A DNA stretch of 64,000 nucleotides from Streptomyces sp. NRRL F-2664 (GTDB lineage Bacteria > Actinomycetota > Actinomycetes > Streptomycetales > Streptomycetaceae), in NCBI RefSeq assembly GCF_000719345.1, contig NZ_JOFX01000001.1:186001-250000 (forward strand), given 5' to 3'. Below are positions 18,292 to 29,202 of this stretch, in pieces. A program made the position numbers and the translations under genes. Positions within the stretch are counted from its first letter, which is position 1, and each line of letters begins with the position of its first letter. The notes below the pieces were generated by a model, which did no database searches, was not told the DNA's origin, and was given only the letters and a program-made list of their open reading frames with translations.

Positions 18292-19047
18292 TCACGCCTG
18301 CGTGGCGGCCGGCGCGGGTTCGGCGATGCGGCCGTCGCGCAGCTCCACCACCCGGTCGGCCAGTTCGATCAGGTGGGCGTCGTGGGTGGCGACCAGGACG
18401 GTCACCGACTCGCTGCGCACCACCGCGCGCAGCAGCTCCATGATCGACCGGCCGGTTTCCGAGTCGAGCTGCCCGGTCGGCTCGTCCGCGATGATCAGGT
18501 CCGGGTCGTTGGCGAGGGCGCGGGCCACCGCCACGCGCTGCTGCTGGCCCCCGGAGAGCTCTCCCGGCCGCTGCTCGGCGTGGTCCGCGAGGCCCACCAG
18601 GGCCAGCAGGGTGCGGGCTCGCTCTTCGCGCTCCCTGGCCGGTACGCGGCGCAGCCGCATCGGTACGCCCACGTTCTCGGCGGCGGTGAGGACGGGTATC
18701 AGGCCGAAGGACTGGAAGACGAAGCCGATGCGGTCGCGGCGCAGGGCGAGCAGGTCCGGCTCGCCCAGGGTGGCCAGGTCGGTGCCGTCGACGCTGATCC
18801 GGCCGCCGGTCGGGGCGTCGAGGCCGCCGACGAGGTTCAGCAGGGTGGTCTTGCCGGAGCCGGAGCGGCCCTTGAGCGCGGTCAGTTCGCCCCGGCGGAC
18901 CTCGAAGGACACGCCGCGCAGCGCGTGGACGGCCTGGGCCCCGCCGCCGAAACTGTGGTGCACGTCGTCCACGACCACAATCGGCGTGCCGCCGCCCTGC
19001 CGTGCCGCAGTGGTCGCGGCCGTGGCCGTTTCCTGCTGGTCCGTCAT
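18292..19047 (-). CDS. ABC transporter ATP-binding protein (MacB/LolD type)
   Basis: A 251-residue ATPase from ATG 19047 (GGGGGGAAAAGG upstream). Walker A GRSGSGKTT, Q-loop FVFQSFGLIP, signature LSGGQQQRVA, Walker B LIIADEP and the H-loop ATHD are all intact. The type pairs with FtsX-like permeases that move lipids, lipoproteins, peptides or drugs rather than importing solutes. It is divergent from the two permease genes at 19250-25416, which have a second ATPase of their own. Confidence 0.92.
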   Translation of the reverse strand: MTDQQETATAATTAARQGGGTPIVVVDDVHHSFGGGAQAVHALRGVSFEVRRGELTALKGRSGSGKTTLLNLVGGLDAPTGGRISVDGTDLATLGEPDLLALRRDRIGFVFQSFGLIPVLTAAENVGVPMRLRRVPAREREERARTLLALVGLADHAEQRPGELSGGQQQRVAVARALANDPDLIIADEPTGQLDSETGRSIMELLRAVVRSESVTVLVATHDAHLIELADRVVELRDGRIAEPAPAATQA

Positions 19048-19249
19048 CGCCTTTTCCCCCCGTTGGGTCGTCCCGGCGGAGTGTTCGGCTCCGCGGCTCG
19101 TGGCCCCCTCACGCTGCCGTTGCAGCTTTCTGATCGCATTTGCGCATCTGTCGCACCCATCACGCAAGCCCCTTCCGTACTTGGCTCGAATCTGACAACA
19201 TCGTCCGCTATCCGGTACCGAGGGTCCGGGTGGGGGAGGAACGCAACAC

Positions 19250-22200
19250 GTGCTCGGCTTCGTCGTGCGCCGGCTGCGCGGGCGTTGGCCGCTCGCCGTC
19301 GCCGTACTGCTCACCGTACTGATCACCGCGACCGCTCTGACCGCGCTGACGGCATTCACCCGGGGCGTGGGGGAGGAGGGGCTGCGGCGCGCCCTGACCG
19401 GCCCGGAACAGCCACGGACCACCGTCGTGATCACCAGTGGCCGTCCCGCGGCCGACCGCGCCCGGGACGACGCGTCGGTCCGGTCCTTCGCGGACCGGGT
19501 CTTCGGGCGGCTCCCCGTGGCCACCGAGAGCGTGGCCCGCAGCCGTTCGTACGGACTCCCCGGCGCCGCCGCCTCGGGCCAGGACGCCGACCTGACCCTG
19601 CTCGCCGCCCTCGGCCGGGACCACGTCCGCCTCCTCGCCGGCCAGTGGCCCGGCCCGGTCCCCGCCCCCGTGGCCGGTGCCGCCGCGGCGCCGACCCAGG
19701 TCGCCGTCCCGCGCGCCGCGCTCGCCCGGCTCGGCCTCGCCGAGTCCGCACTGCCCGCGCCGGTCCGGCTCGACGACCGGTTCGGCGGCCCCCCGCTGAC
19801 CGTGCTGGTCACCGGCGTCTACCGGGCCGCCGACCCCGACGCCGGCTACTGGCGGCTCGACCCGCTCGGCGGCCGGGAGGTGCAGTCCACCACCCTGGCC
19901 ACGTACGGACCGCTGCTGGTGGACGACAGCGCCTTCACCACGGGCGCCCTCCTGCAGAACTACCGCCAGACCCTGCTCACCCCCGACCTGCGCACCCTGC
20001 GCACAGCCGAGGCCGAAGCCGTCCGCACCGCCGCGGACCCGGCCACCGCCGACCTCGAACGCACCGCCTCCCTGCGGGCCACCACCGAGCTGCCGAAGGT
20101 CCTCGCCGAGCTGGACTCCGGCATGCGCGTCGCCCGCTCCACCCTGATGATGGGCGCGCTCCAGCTCGCCGTCCTCTCCACCGCCGCGCTGCTCCTCGTC
20201 TCCCACATCGTGACGGCCCGCCAGGAGCCTGAACACGTCCTGCTGACCGCCCGCGGCGCCTCCCGCAGGCGGCTCGGCGCCCTGAGCGCGGCCGAGTCCC
20301 TGCTGCTGGCCCTGCCCGCCGCCGTCCTGGCACCCCTGCTGACGCCGCCCCTGCTGCGCCTCTTCGGCCGGTTCGGGCCGCTGGAGCGGGTCCACCTGGA
20401 CATCCCGGACACCTGGCTGGTCTGGCCCGTCGCGGCCGCCTGCGCCCTGACCTGCGTCCTGCTCACGACCCTGCCCTCCCTCCTGCGCGGCGCCTCCGCC
20501 GCCGTACTGCGCCGCGTCGGCAGCCGGCAGGCGAGGGTGGCCGGAGTCGCCCGCTCCGGCCTCGACCTCGCCGTGGTGGCCCTCGCCGTCCTCGGGTACC
20601 AGCAGCTCGCGCAGTACGCGGCCGCCGACGCTCCGCCGCCCGCCACAGGCTCGGGCGACGGGCTCGGCGTCGACCCGGTCCTGGTGCTCGCCCCGGCCCT
20701 CGCCCTGTGCGCAGGCACCCTGCTCGTCCTGCGCCTCCTGCCGTTCGCGGCGCGCGCCGGCGGACGGCTCGCCGCCCGCGGCCGGAGCCTGGCCCCGGCC
20801 CTGTTCGGCTGGCAGCTCGCCCGCCGCCCCGGCCGGGCCACCGGCCCCGTGCTGCTCCTCGTGCTCGCCGTCTCCAGCGGGATCCTGGCCCTCGGCCAGG
20901 ACTCCGCCTGGTCCGCGTCCCAGCGCGACCAGGCCGACTTCGCCACCGCCGGCGGCCTGCGGATCTCCGCGAGCAGCATGACCCCGATGGGGCAGGCGGG
21001 ACGCTACGGGGCCCTGCCGGGCGGCGACCGCCTCAACCCGGTGGCCCGCCGCGAGCAGCAACTGCCCGGCGGAGCCGTCGCCGACATCCTCGCGTTCGAC
21101 GCCGCCGAAGCCGGCGAGCAGGTGCCGCTCCGCGCCGACCTGCGCGGCGGCCGGGACCTGCGCGAGCTCTTCGGCCCGCTCGCCGCCGACGGCGCCCGCG
21201 CCCCGGGGGTGACCCTGCCCGGCTCCCCCCGCCGGGTCGACCTCGACGTGACGGTACGGTCCGCCGGTACCGGCTGGGCCGCCGTCAGCGTCCTGCTGCG
21301 CGACCGGTTCGGGGCGGTCCACGGCACCCAGTCGGCGACCCTGCCCACCACCGGCGAGGCCACCCTCTCCTTCCTCCTGGACACCCTGACCGGCGCCCCG
21401 GTCGGCTCCGCCGCGCCGCCCCTGACCCTCGCCGGCCTGCGCCTCTCCTACGCCGGGGACGGCAGCCCCCCGGGCGACGGCAGCGAGCTGACCCTGCGCC
21501 GCATCGCCGTCTCCGACACCGTCGACGGCGCCGCGGCAGCCGTTCCCGTACCCGGCCCGGCCGGCCCGGACGGCTGGCGGTCCTCACGCCCGCAGGAGCA
21601 GCGCCTCCAGCGGGCCCCGGAGGCGGCCCCGGTCCCGGCCGGCTCCACGGACCTGGCCCGGCTGCGCTACTGGGGCGGCTTCGGCACCGAGCGGGGGGTC
21701 ACCACCGTGCTGCACCCGGCGCCCGCCGCCCCGGCGGCCGACGCGGTCCCGGCCGTCGCCACCACCCGCTACCTGAGCAGCGTCGGCGCCTCCGTCGGGG
21801 ACACCGTCCCGGTCCCGATGGACGGGGCGACCGTGCCCCTGCGCATCACCGCCGCCGTCGACGCCCTCCCCGTGGCCGGACGCACGGCGGTCGCCGCCGA
21901 CCTGCGCGCGCTGGGCCGCTACCTCGTGGAGTCCGCGGGCCGACAGCCGCCCGCGCCCACCGAGTGGTGGCTGCCCGCCGCCTCGGCCACCGACCCGGTC
22001 CCGGCCCGCGCGGCCGCCGAACTGCGCGCAGGAGCGCGGACCGAACGCGTCCAGCTCCGCGAGGAGATCACCGACCGGCTGCTGGACGATCCCCTGAGCG
22101 CCGGTCCGCAGAGCGCGCTCGCCGCCCTCGCCGTCGCCTGCGCGGTCCTCGCCGCCATCGGCTTCGCGACCTCCACCGCCGCCGAACGGCGCGTGCGGGG

Positions 22201-22525
22201 ACGCGAGTTCTCCGTCCTGCTCGCCCTCGGCACACCGCGCCGATCCCTCGCCGCGGCGGCCGCCGCCGAGGGCGGCGTGCTGATCGCCATCGGGACCGCC
22301 GTCGGCACCGGGCTCGGCGTCGCCCTCGTCCACCTGCTGGCGCCCCTGACCGTACTGACGCCGTCGGCCGGGCGGCCCTACCCGCCCGTCCAGGTGGACA
22401 TGTCGTCCTGGCAGATCCTGCTGACGGCCGCCGCCATCGCCGCCGTACCCCTGCTGTCGGCCGTCCTCAGCGGCCCCCGGGGCCGCGACATCGCCGCCCG
22501 GCTGCGCCCCGTGGAGGAGATGTGA
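19250..22525 (+). CDS. Large FtsX-domain ABC transporter permease
   Basis: A 1091-residue membrane protein from GTG 19250. One TM helix is near the N-terminus (LAVAVLLTVLITATALTAL), then a large extracytoplasmic region, TM bundles around residues ~305-530 carrying an FtsX domain, a second large extracytoplasmic domain (~550-940), and a final FtsX bundle at the C-terminus. This is the duplicated two-FtsX architecture of big actinobacterial MacB/LolCE-like permeases. It overlaps the next permease by 4 bp (GTGA), so they are translated together and probably form a heterodimer. Substrate unknown. Confidence 0.88.
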   Translation: MLGFVVRRLRGRWPLAVAVLLTVLITATALTALTAFTRGVGEEGLRRALTGPEQPRTTVVITSGRPAADRARDDASVRSFADRVFGRLPVATESVARSRSYGLPGAAASGQDADLTLLAALGRDHVRLLAGQWPGPVPAPVAGAAAAPTQVAVPRAALARLGLAESALPAPVRLDDRFGGPPLTVLVTGVYRAADPDAGYWRLDPLGGREVQSTTLATYGPLLVDDSAFTTGALLQNYRQTLLTPDLRTLRTAEAEAVRTAADPATADLERTASLRATTELPKVLAELDSGMRVARSTLMMGALQLAVLSTAALLLVSHIVTARQEPEHVLLTARGASRRRLGALSAAESLLLALPAAVLAPLLTPPLLRLFGRFGPLERVHLDIPDTWLVWPVAAACALTCVLLTTLPSLLRGASAAVLRRVGSRQARVAGVARSGLDLAVVALAVLGYQQLAQYAAADAPPPATGSGDGLGVDPVLVLAPALALCAGTLLVLRLLPFAARAGGRLAARGRSLAPALFGWQLARRPGRATGPVLLLVLAVSSGILALGQDSAWSASQRDQADFATAGGLRISASSMTPMGQAGRYGALPGGDRLNPVARREQQLPGGAVADILAFDAAEAGEQVPLRADLRGGRDLRELFGPLAADGARAPGVTLPGSPRRVDLDVTVRSAGTGWAAVSVLLRDRFGAVHGTQSATLPTTGEATLSFLLDTLTGAPVGSAAPPLTLAGLRLSYAGDGSPPGDGSELTLRRIAVSDTVDGAAAAVPVPGPAGPDGWRSSRPQEQRLQRAPEAAPVPAGSTDLARLRYWGGFGTERGVTTVLHPAPAAPAADAVPAVATTRYLSSVGASVGDTVPVPMDGATVPLRITAAVDALPVAGRTAVAADLRALGRYLVESAGRQPPAPTEWWLPAASATDPVPARAAAELRAGARTERVQLREEITDRLLDDPLSAGPQSALAALAVACAVLAAIGFATSTAAERRVRGREFSVLLALGTPRRSLAAAAAAEGGVLIAIGTAVGTGLGVALVHLLAPLTVLTPSAGRPYPPVQVDMSSWQILLTAAAIAAVPLLSAVLSGPRGRDIAARLRPVEEM

Positions 22526-25412
22526 GCACCCCGCCGCCGCCCGTCCCGCCGGCCACCCCCGGGCCGTCGGCCGCGCCGTGGGTCCGGACCAGGCTGCGCG
22601 CGGCTCCGGTCGGCACCCTCCTCGCCGCCGCCCTGGCGTTCGTCGCCGTCCTGCTGGCCGCCGCACTGCCGCGCGCCCAGGACCGCGGCGCCGACCAGGC
22701 CCTCCGGTCCTTCCTGGACGACAGCGGGCCGACCCGTACCAGCCTGCGGGCGACCGCCCCGGCGCCGGCGTCCGGGCAGAGCGCCGAGGCCCTGGACCGT
22801 ACGTTGACGAGCCTGCTCGCCCGGACCGGGGACACCTTCCACGTCGACCCCGGCACGGTCGTCCACGGCACGCGGACCACCAAGCGCCAGCCCCTGCTGA
22901 ACCCGGAACTGTCCCGCCCGTCCGGACTCCCGCCCAAGATGTCCCTGCTCCACGTCCGGCAGGCGCAGGACCACGTGAAGCTCGTGGAGGGACGCTGGCC
23001 GGGCGGCACCCCCGCGTCCGGGGCCGCCGGCTACGACCCCCCGCTCCAGGTCGCCCTCTCCCGGCAGGCCGCCCACGCCCTCGGCGCCCGCGTCGGGTCC
23101 GTCCTGCGCAGCGCGCCCCTGGTCGACGGCACGCCGTCCGTGGAAGTCGTCGGCCTCTACGCGGCCACGGACGAGACCGAGGACTTCTGGGTCGACCTGG
23201 ACTGCCTCGCACAGGCCTGCCGGACGTACGCCGAGGAGTACAGCTACTGGGAGGTCGACGCCCTCGTCGGCACCGGCGACCTCGACCGGCTGGACCTCTG
23301 GGGCCACACCGCCGAGGACTTCTGGCGCCTGCCGGTGGACGTCGGGCGCCTGCGGGCCGACCGGCTCGCCGCCACGCAGCAGGAGATCGCCTCCTACGTG
23401 GCCGGACCCACCGCCGCCGTCCTCGCCTTCGAGACCCGCCGCGAACGGCTGCGGACGACCTCCTGGCTGCCCGAGCTGTTCGAGCAGGCCCACGAGCGCA
23501 GGCAGGCGGCGGCGCCCCTCGCACTGATCGGACCCGCCGGCGTGGCCGGCGTCGCCTTCGTCGTCCTGTGCCTCGCCGGCGCACTCGCCGCCGACCGGCG
23601 CGACGCCGAACTGCGGCTGCTGCTGGCCCGCGGCGGCTCCCGCTCCGCCATCGTCGGCCGGCTCCTCGGCGAGGGCGCCGTCACCGTACTGCCCGCCGCG
23701 GCCGCCGCCACCGTCCTCGCGGTGCTCCTGCTGCCCACGCCGCGGCTCGCCCCCGCATTGCTGGCGGCGGTCACCGTCGCCCTGCTCGCGCTGCTGGCCC
23801 TCCCCGTACGGGCGGCCGTGCTGCTGACCCCGCCGCGTCCGGGCGGGCGCCGGCGGCGGCTTGTCGGCGAGCTGCTCGTCCTCGCCGCCACAGCCGCCGC
23901 CGTGCTGGCCGTCCGCCGCCGCGGGGTCGGCCCGGCCGGCGGTGACCCGGACCCGCTGCTGGTCGCGTCCCCGCTGCTGCTCGCCCTGTGCGGAGCGCTG
24001 CTGCTGGCCCGGGTCCAGCCCGTGGTCACCGGGTGGTTCGCCCGGGCGGCCGGCCGCCGCCCCGGAGTGGTCGGCTTCCTCGGACTGGCCCGGGCGGCCC
24101 GCGGCTCGGGAGCCCGGGGCACCGGCCGCTCGGGTCCCTCCGTGCTGCCGATGGTCGCGCTGCTCCTCGCCATCACCACCGGCGGGTTCGGCGCCGCCGT
24201 CCTGCAGTCCGTGGACTCCAACCGGCTCGGCGTCGCCCGGCTGTCCGTCGGGGGCGACGCGGCGATCTCCTCCTTCGGCAAGGCGGACCTCCCGGACGGC
24301 CTCGCGAATGCCGCAGGCGAGCTGCCGGGCGTCCGGACGTCCGTGCCCCTGTGGATCGACCACGACTCCGCCCTCGTCGGCACCGTCCAGCGCTCCAGCC
24401 AAGTCAACCTGATCGTCGTCGAACCCGCCGCGTACGCCGAACTGTCCCGCGTCCTCGGCTGTGGCCCCTTCGACCCGGCCCTGCTCGCCACACCGGCCGG
24501 CGAGGCCGCGGACGCGCCGGTGCCCGCGCTGTTCAGCTCCGGCGTGCAGCGCCTGGGCGGCTCGGGCACGTTCACCGTCCAGCCCGGCAACGGAGGCGAG
24601 GTACGCGTCCGGGGCGCCGCCGTGATCGACTGCACGCCTGCGGTGCCGGCCGCGGACGCCGCTACCGTGGTCCTGCCGGCAGGCCGGGCGACGGGCCTCA
24701 TCGCCGGATCCGAGCGCCCGAACCGGTGGTTCGGCCTCGGTCCCGTCGCCGGGGACCGGCTGCGCGCGCTGGTCCGGTCGACGCTCGGGGCGGAGCCCGC
24801 GGCCCCCGCCCCGGCGGCGTCGGCCTCCGCCGCGGCCCCGGCCCCGACGTCGGCGGCCCCCACACGGGAGAGCCCGGCCCCTGCGGACGGCCGGGCCGCG
24901 GCCCCCGGGGCGCAAACGGCCGACGAGGTGTATCCCGTACGCACCAGCGCCGACGCCGTGGCCGCGCTGGGCGCCGATCCCCTGCAGCGGTCGGCCGAGC
25001 GCCTCTTCTGGGCCTCCGTGGCCGCAGCGGCCGGGTTCGCATTGCTGGCCGTACTGCTCACGCTCATGCGGAGCGTCCCCGAACGGGCAGCGCTCCTCGC
25101 CCGGCTGCGCACCATGGGACTGCGCCGCCGGCAGGGCGTGGCGCTGATCCTCGCCGAAACCCTGCCGCAGACCCTGGCCGCGGCCCTGGGCGGCGCCCTG
25201 GTGGCGGCCGCCGCCGTGGCCCTGCTCGGCCCGGCGATCGACCTGACCACCCTGGTCGGCGCCGGCGTCCCGACCGGCGTACGGCTCACGGCCGGGCCCG
25301 TACTGGCCCAGGCGCTCGGCCTGGCGGCCCTGGTCGCCGCGGCCGTCCTCGTCGAGGCGGCGACGTCCGGGCGCCGGCAGATCACCACCGAGTTGAGAGC
25401 GGGAGACCAGCG

Positions 25413-25416
<4 letters not shown>
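22522..25416 (+). CDS. Second large FtsX-domain ABC transporter permease
   Basis: A 964-residue partner of the preceding permease, started by GTG 22522 inside the previous stop. An N-terminal TM (GTLLAAALAFVAVLLAAAL) is followed by an extracytoplasmic domain with a cysteine pair (DLDCLAQAC). FtsX bundles then lie at ~330-540 and ~830-960, with an Ala/Pro-rich loop in between (around bases 24790-24930). The frame stays open far upstream (from 20707), but that is codon-bias noise inside the first permease. It overlaps the downstream ATPase by 4 bp. Confidence 0.88.
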
Positions 25417-26369
<953 letters not shown>

Positions 26370-26393
26370 GGGCATGTGTTCCCGCAACGCATT

Positions 26394-26418
26394 GTTTTGG
26401 AATCCCATATGCGGATAT
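26394..26418 (+). promoter_or_regulatory. Putative sigma-B-type stress promoter (GTTT-N15-GGATAT)
   Basis: GTTT followed by exactly 15 bases and GGATAT closely resembles the Streptomyces sigma-B-group promoter (GTTT-N15-GGGTAT). It lies 33 bp before the csbD-like gene, in a short AT-richer patch that stands out from the surroundings. A similar arrangement precedes gvpO on the other strand. Confidence 0.55.
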
Positions 26419-26450
26419 ATGCGTAACGGCTGCACGGTGAAAGGAACGCC

Positions 26451-26621
26451 ATGGGTGTCGGTGAAAAGGCGAAAGCCGAAATGGAACAGGTCGCCGGCAA
26501 GGTCGTGAGAAAGGCGGCCCACGCGCTCGGCAAGGAAACCCTGGCCGCCAAGGGGGCGGCTCTGGAGGCCCGGGGCAAGGCGCGGAGTGTCAAGGAGAAG
26601 GGCAAGGACACGATGCGCTGA
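26451..26621 (+). CDS. CsbD-like small stress protein
   Basis: A 56-residue highly charged, helix-forming protein (MGVGEKAKAEMEQVAGKVV at the start; repeated GK and AK steps). It has the composition and length of CsbD/YjbJ general-stress proteins, whose function is unknown. AAAGGAAC precedes the ATG. It is followed after 37 bp by a YeaQ-type membrane stress protein and preceded by a sigma-B-like promoter, so the two form a small stress operon. Confidence 0.75.
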   Translation: MGVGEKAKAEMEQVAGKVVRKAAHALGKETLAAKGAALEARGKARSVKEKGKDTMR

Positions 26622-26658
26622 CCGGTATCGGGGATCGCGCAGCGAGAAGGACAAGAGC

Positions 26659-26922
26659 ATGGGAATACTTGCTTGGATTCTGTTGGGACTGCTCGCAGGC
26701 ATCATCGCGAAGATGCTGATGCCCGGTAGGGACCCCGGCGGTCTCATCATCACCGTACTGATCGGTATCGTGGGTGCTCTGCTCGGAGGATGGCTCGGCA
26801 AGGTCATCTTCGGCGTCGACTCCGTCGACGGCTTCTTCGAGCTTTCGACATGGATCGCCGCCATCGTCGGCTCCCTCATCCTTCTGATCGTCTTCCGCTT
26901 GTTCCGTCGCGCGGCGCACTAG
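26659..26922 (+). CDS. GlsB/YeaQ/YmgE-family stress membrane protein
   Basis: An 87-residue protein with three hydrophobic helices (ILAWILLGLLAGIIAKMLM; IITVLIGIVGALLGGWLG; IAAIVGSLILLIVFRLF) and the family's P-G-R-D-P-G-G loop after helix 1. ATG 26659 has GAGAAGGA upstream. Transglycosylase-associated/YeaQ proteins are induced by general stress; the biochemical role is unknown. It is in an operon with csbD and ends before a strong terminator. Confidence 0.88.
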   Translation: MGILAWILLGLLAGIIAKMLMPGRDPGGLIITVLIGIVGALLGGWLGKVIFGVDSVDGFFELSTWIAAIVGSLILLIVFRLFRRAAH

Positions 26923-26954
26923 CGACACTCGCGGCGGCCTGGAAGCGAGAAACA

Positions 26955-26985
26955 AAACGGCTTCCCCCGCAGGGGGAAGCCGTTT
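26955..26985. terminator. Strong bidirectional terminator
   Basis: A perfect 14-bp stem (AAACGGCTTCCCCC / GGGGGAAGCCGTTT) with a 3-base loop, between the YeaQ gene (rightward) and gvpK (leftward). On the minus strand the stem runs into TTTTGTTT, so it is best suited to ending the gas vesicle transcript. Confidence 0.88.
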
Positions 26986-27025
26986 CCCATGCCGCGCCCG
27001 GGCGCCCCGGCGGCCGGCGGCCGGC

Positions 27026-27424
27026 TCAGGGCGGCAGGAGGGGGCCCAGCGGCCCCAGGTCGAGATTGAGGTCCTCCAGCGAGTAGCCGTGCTCCGCGCA
27101 CAACTCCGTCATGCGGTCGTGGAGGGCGAGCAGCGTGGCCCCCAGCTCCTCCTCCTGCGCGTCGGTCAGATCGCCCTCGTCGACCCGGCGCAGGGCCTGG
27201 CGTTCGATGAGCTGGCGCAGGAGCTCGACGAGCGTGAGGACGAGCTTGAGGAGGTCCTCGCCGACGGTGTCCGGGTCGGTGTGCAGGCGGCGGGCCGGCC
27301 GCGGCGGGTCACCGCCGGGGGCGGCGGGGGGTGCCTGGAGGAGCCGGAAGGCGTTGGCCATCGTGTCGCCCACGCCGCTCAGGTCCGGCGTGGGGGGCCG
27401 CCCGGCGGGTCGGTCGCCGTTCAC
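27026..27424 (-). CDS. gvpK: Gas vesicle protein GvpK
   Basis: A 132-residue protein, last gene of the leftward gvp operon. GTG 27424 overlaps the stop of gvpS (GTGA). The conserved GvpK core is visible as the helical DLLKLVLTLVELLRQLIERQ followed by RRVDEGDLTDAQEEELG, ending in a leucine/proline-rich tail. GvpK is an essential accessory protein of gas vesicle assembly in other bacteria; its precise role is unclear. Confidence 0.88.
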   Translation of the reverse strand: MNGDRPAGRPPTPDLSGVGDTMANAFRLLQAPPAAPGGDPPRPARRLHTDPDTVGEDLLKLVLTLVELLRQLIERQALRRVDEGDLTDAQEEELGATLLALHDRMTELCAEHGYSLEDLNLDLGPLGPLLPP

Positions 27425-27636
27425 GGCCGCTCGCCGCCGCCCGGGGCGGAGAGGTCGCGGCCACCGGAGACCGAGGTGATGAGGGCGCGCAGGGAGATGC
27501 GTACCAGATCGATGTCCGCGATCGACAGGACGACGTCCCCGGTGATGACGACGCCCCCGGCCAGCAGCCGGTCGAGGAGGTCGACGAGGGCGACCTGCCG
27601 GCCCGGCAGGGACTCGTCGCGCGGGGTGGCGGTCAT
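27421..27636 (-). CDS. gvpS: GvpA/J-family gas vesicle protein (GvpS position)
   Basis: A 71-residue GvpA-like protein: VALVDLLDRLLAGGVVITG and DVVLSIADIDLVRISLRAL give the helix-strand-strand-helix of the gas vesicle shell/cap family. ATG 27636 overlaps the gvpL stop (ATGA) and its own stop overlaps gvpK. By position it corresponds to gvpS of the Streptomyces order O-A-F-G-J-L-S-K. It is probably a minor shell or tip protein. Confidence 0.85.
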   Translation of the reverse strand: MTATPRDESLPGRQVALVDLLDRLLAGGVVITGDVVLSIADIDLVRISLRALITSVSGGRDLSAPGGGERP

Positions 27637-28481
27637 GCCCGTCCACCGGAGGCGTCGGCCGCGGCCTCGGGCATGGCGAAGGAGTAGGGCGCCCACGGGC
27701 CGGTGACGTCGACGCGCACGCCGGGCAGGTCCTCGCCCGCCCGCTCCACGGCCCGGCGGAAGGCCTCGGCGCGGTCCTCGGGCACGAGGTAGGCGTCGTT
27801 GAGCACGTTCTCGCCGCTCTCGCCGCGTGCCAGGGGGCCCGCCTGGGTGGGGTGCCGTACGGCGTGGGTCGCGTGCGGGGCTGCCGCGGCGGCGATGCGT
27901 TCCGCTGCCCGTGCGGCCTGCTGGTAGCGGTCCTCCCGGGCGTGGTGCTGGCGCTTGCGGGCCTGGAGGTAGGCCTTGCCGGGACTGCCGGCGGCCGGTG
28001 GGGCGGCGGCAGGTGCCGCGCCGTCCGCACCGGTGCCCGTGCCGGTGTCGGGGCGTACGTAGACCTTGACGCCGTACTCGGCGTGGTGGGCGAGCAGGGC
28101 GAGGCGCTCGGCGAACGCGGACCGCTGCTCGCGCAGCGCAGCCAGCGCCCGCTCCCGGTCCTGGTAGAGCGTCGCCATCCGCAGCGGCAGGATGGTCGTC
28201 CCGTCGCTGAGCGCCTGGATGACGTGGTGGTGGGCGCGGGCGGTGGCCTCCAGCCATGCGAGGTCCTCGAAGCGGACCCGCAGCGCCTCCTCGTGCCAGT
28301 CGGCGTGCGCGACCTCGCTGGTGACGAATGCGGGAGCAGCCGGACCGGGGTCCTCCTCCGGCAGCGACAGGACCGTGACCGGGGCGTCGCCCACACCCCG
28401 CAACGCGGCCACGAACGTGTCCAGGCCCGGGGTGGCCACGGCGACGGCGTACACGTACGTGAGGGTCGGCTCCCCAGTCAT
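27633..28481 (-). CDS. gvpL: Gas vesicle protein GvpL (GvpL/F family)
   Basis: A 282-residue protein. LTYVYAVAVATPG at the start, the central TTILPLRMATLY and the terminal GPWAPYSFA are the GvpL/F hallmarks, all paralleled in gvpF at 29203. An insert of Ala/Pro-rich sequence and a basic helical stretch (~155-215) separates the two halves. It overlaps both gvpJ (upstream) and gvpS (downstream) by 4 bp. GvpL/F proteins are adaptors that contact GvpA during nucleation. Confidence 0.88.
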   Translation of the reverse strand: MTGEPTLTYVYAVAVATPGLDTFVAALRGVGDAPVTVLSLPEEDPGPAAPAFVTSEVAHADWHEEALRVRFEDLAWLEATARAHHHVIQALSDGTTILPLRMATLYQDRERALAALREQRSAFAERLALLAHHAEYGVKVYVRPDTGTGTGADGAAPAAAPPAAGSPGKAYLQARKRQHHAREDRYQQAARAAERIAAAAAPHATHAVRHPTQAGPLARGESGENVLNDAYLVPEDRAEAFRRAVERAGEDLPGVRVDVTGPWAPYSFAMPEAAADASGGRA

Positions 28482-28921
28482 GGCGCGGGCCTGTTCTTCC
28501 TGGCGGCCCGGCGGGCCGGGCGATCCTCTTCCCGGACCGCATCGTCGGCGGCCGCATCCGCCCCGGCGGGCTCCGCGGTGCCGAGGCGTTCGCGTCGCAG
28601 GGCATCCACCTCGGCCCGCAGCCGGCGGTTCTCCTCGGCCAGCGGATGGCCGCTGTGCCGTGAGGAGAGCGAGGGGTCGTACTCCCACCAGTCGATGCCC
28701 ATCTCCTTGGCCTTGTCGACGGAGGCGATCAGGATGCGCAGCTTGATGGTCAGCAACTCGATGTCGAGGAGGTTGATGCGGATGTCACCTGCGATGACGA
28801 TGCCCTTGTCCAGGACCCGTTCGAGGATGTCGGCCAGGCTGGCGGAGGAGCTGGGGGGATAGGACGTCGGCGTCGCACGGGACGGCAAAGGGCCCAGCCG
28901 GTTGGCGAGCGGGTCAGTCAC
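28478..28921 (-). CDS. gvpJ: Gas vesicle protein GvpJ (GvpA-like with charged tail)
   Basis: A 147-residue protein from GTG 28921 with GGAGGT at ideal spacing. Residues ~30-75 are the GvpA/J fold (LADILERVLDKGIVIAGDI, then INLLDIELLTIKLRILIAS); the remaining half is a charged, coiled-coil-like helix (ENRRLRAEVDALRRERL) and a basic tail. GvpJ-type proteins are thought to nucleate the vesicle or close its tips. Its stop overlaps gvpL. Confidence 0.87.
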   Translation of the reverse strand: MTDPLANRLGPLPSRATPTSYPPSSSASLADILERVLDKGIVIAGDIRINLLDIELLTIKLRILIASVDKAKEMGIDWWEYDPSLSSRHSGHPLAEENRRLRAEVDALRRERLGTAEPAGADAAADDAVREEDRPARRAARKNRPAP

Positions 28922-28934
28922 GGGACCTCCCAGG

Positions 28935-29186
28935 TCACGGCTGCTGCTGCTGCCGGTAGCGGGTGATCTCGTCCAGCCGGTCGAGCAGTTCGTCCTCCAT
29001 GGCCTCGAAGGTGTCGGAGTCGATCTCGCCCCGTTGGAGCCGGCCCTCCAGGTCGCCGAGCGCCGCCCACACGGGGGCGGGGTCGTAGTACTCCTCGTTC
29101 GCCTTGTCGGAGATGCGCTGTGCCACCCACACCACGGCACGCATGGGCGCCAGTGGCGAGGTCAGCAGTCCGGTCAGCAGACCCAT
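28935..29186 (-). CDS. gvpG: Gas vesicle protein GvpG
   Basis: An 83-residue protein. It has the GvpG opening MGLLTGLLTSPLAP and the paired WVAQRISDKANEEYYDP and EGRLQRGEIDSDTFEAMED. An AGGAGG ribosome site precedes ATG 29186. It is a small accessory protein encoded beside gvpF in most gas vesicle clusters; mostly alpha-helical. Confidence 0.88.
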   Translation of the reverse strand: MGLLTGLLTSPLAPMRAVVWVAQRISDKANEEYYDPAPVWAALGDLEGRLQRGEIDSDTFEAMEDELLDRLDEITRYRQQQQP

Positions 29187-29202
29187 GGCTCCTCCTGGGC
29201 GT

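Noticed and set aside
19208..21322. 704-residue minus-strand open frame
   Set aside because: Antisense shadow of the FtsX permease: Gly/Ala/Gln-rich, no domain, no ribosome site.
20707..22521. Open frame continuing upstream of the second permease
   Set aside because: It lies in another frame inside the first permease; the composition is Arg/Pro-rich GC noise, and the GTG at 22522 gives the conventional start with a 4-bp overlap.
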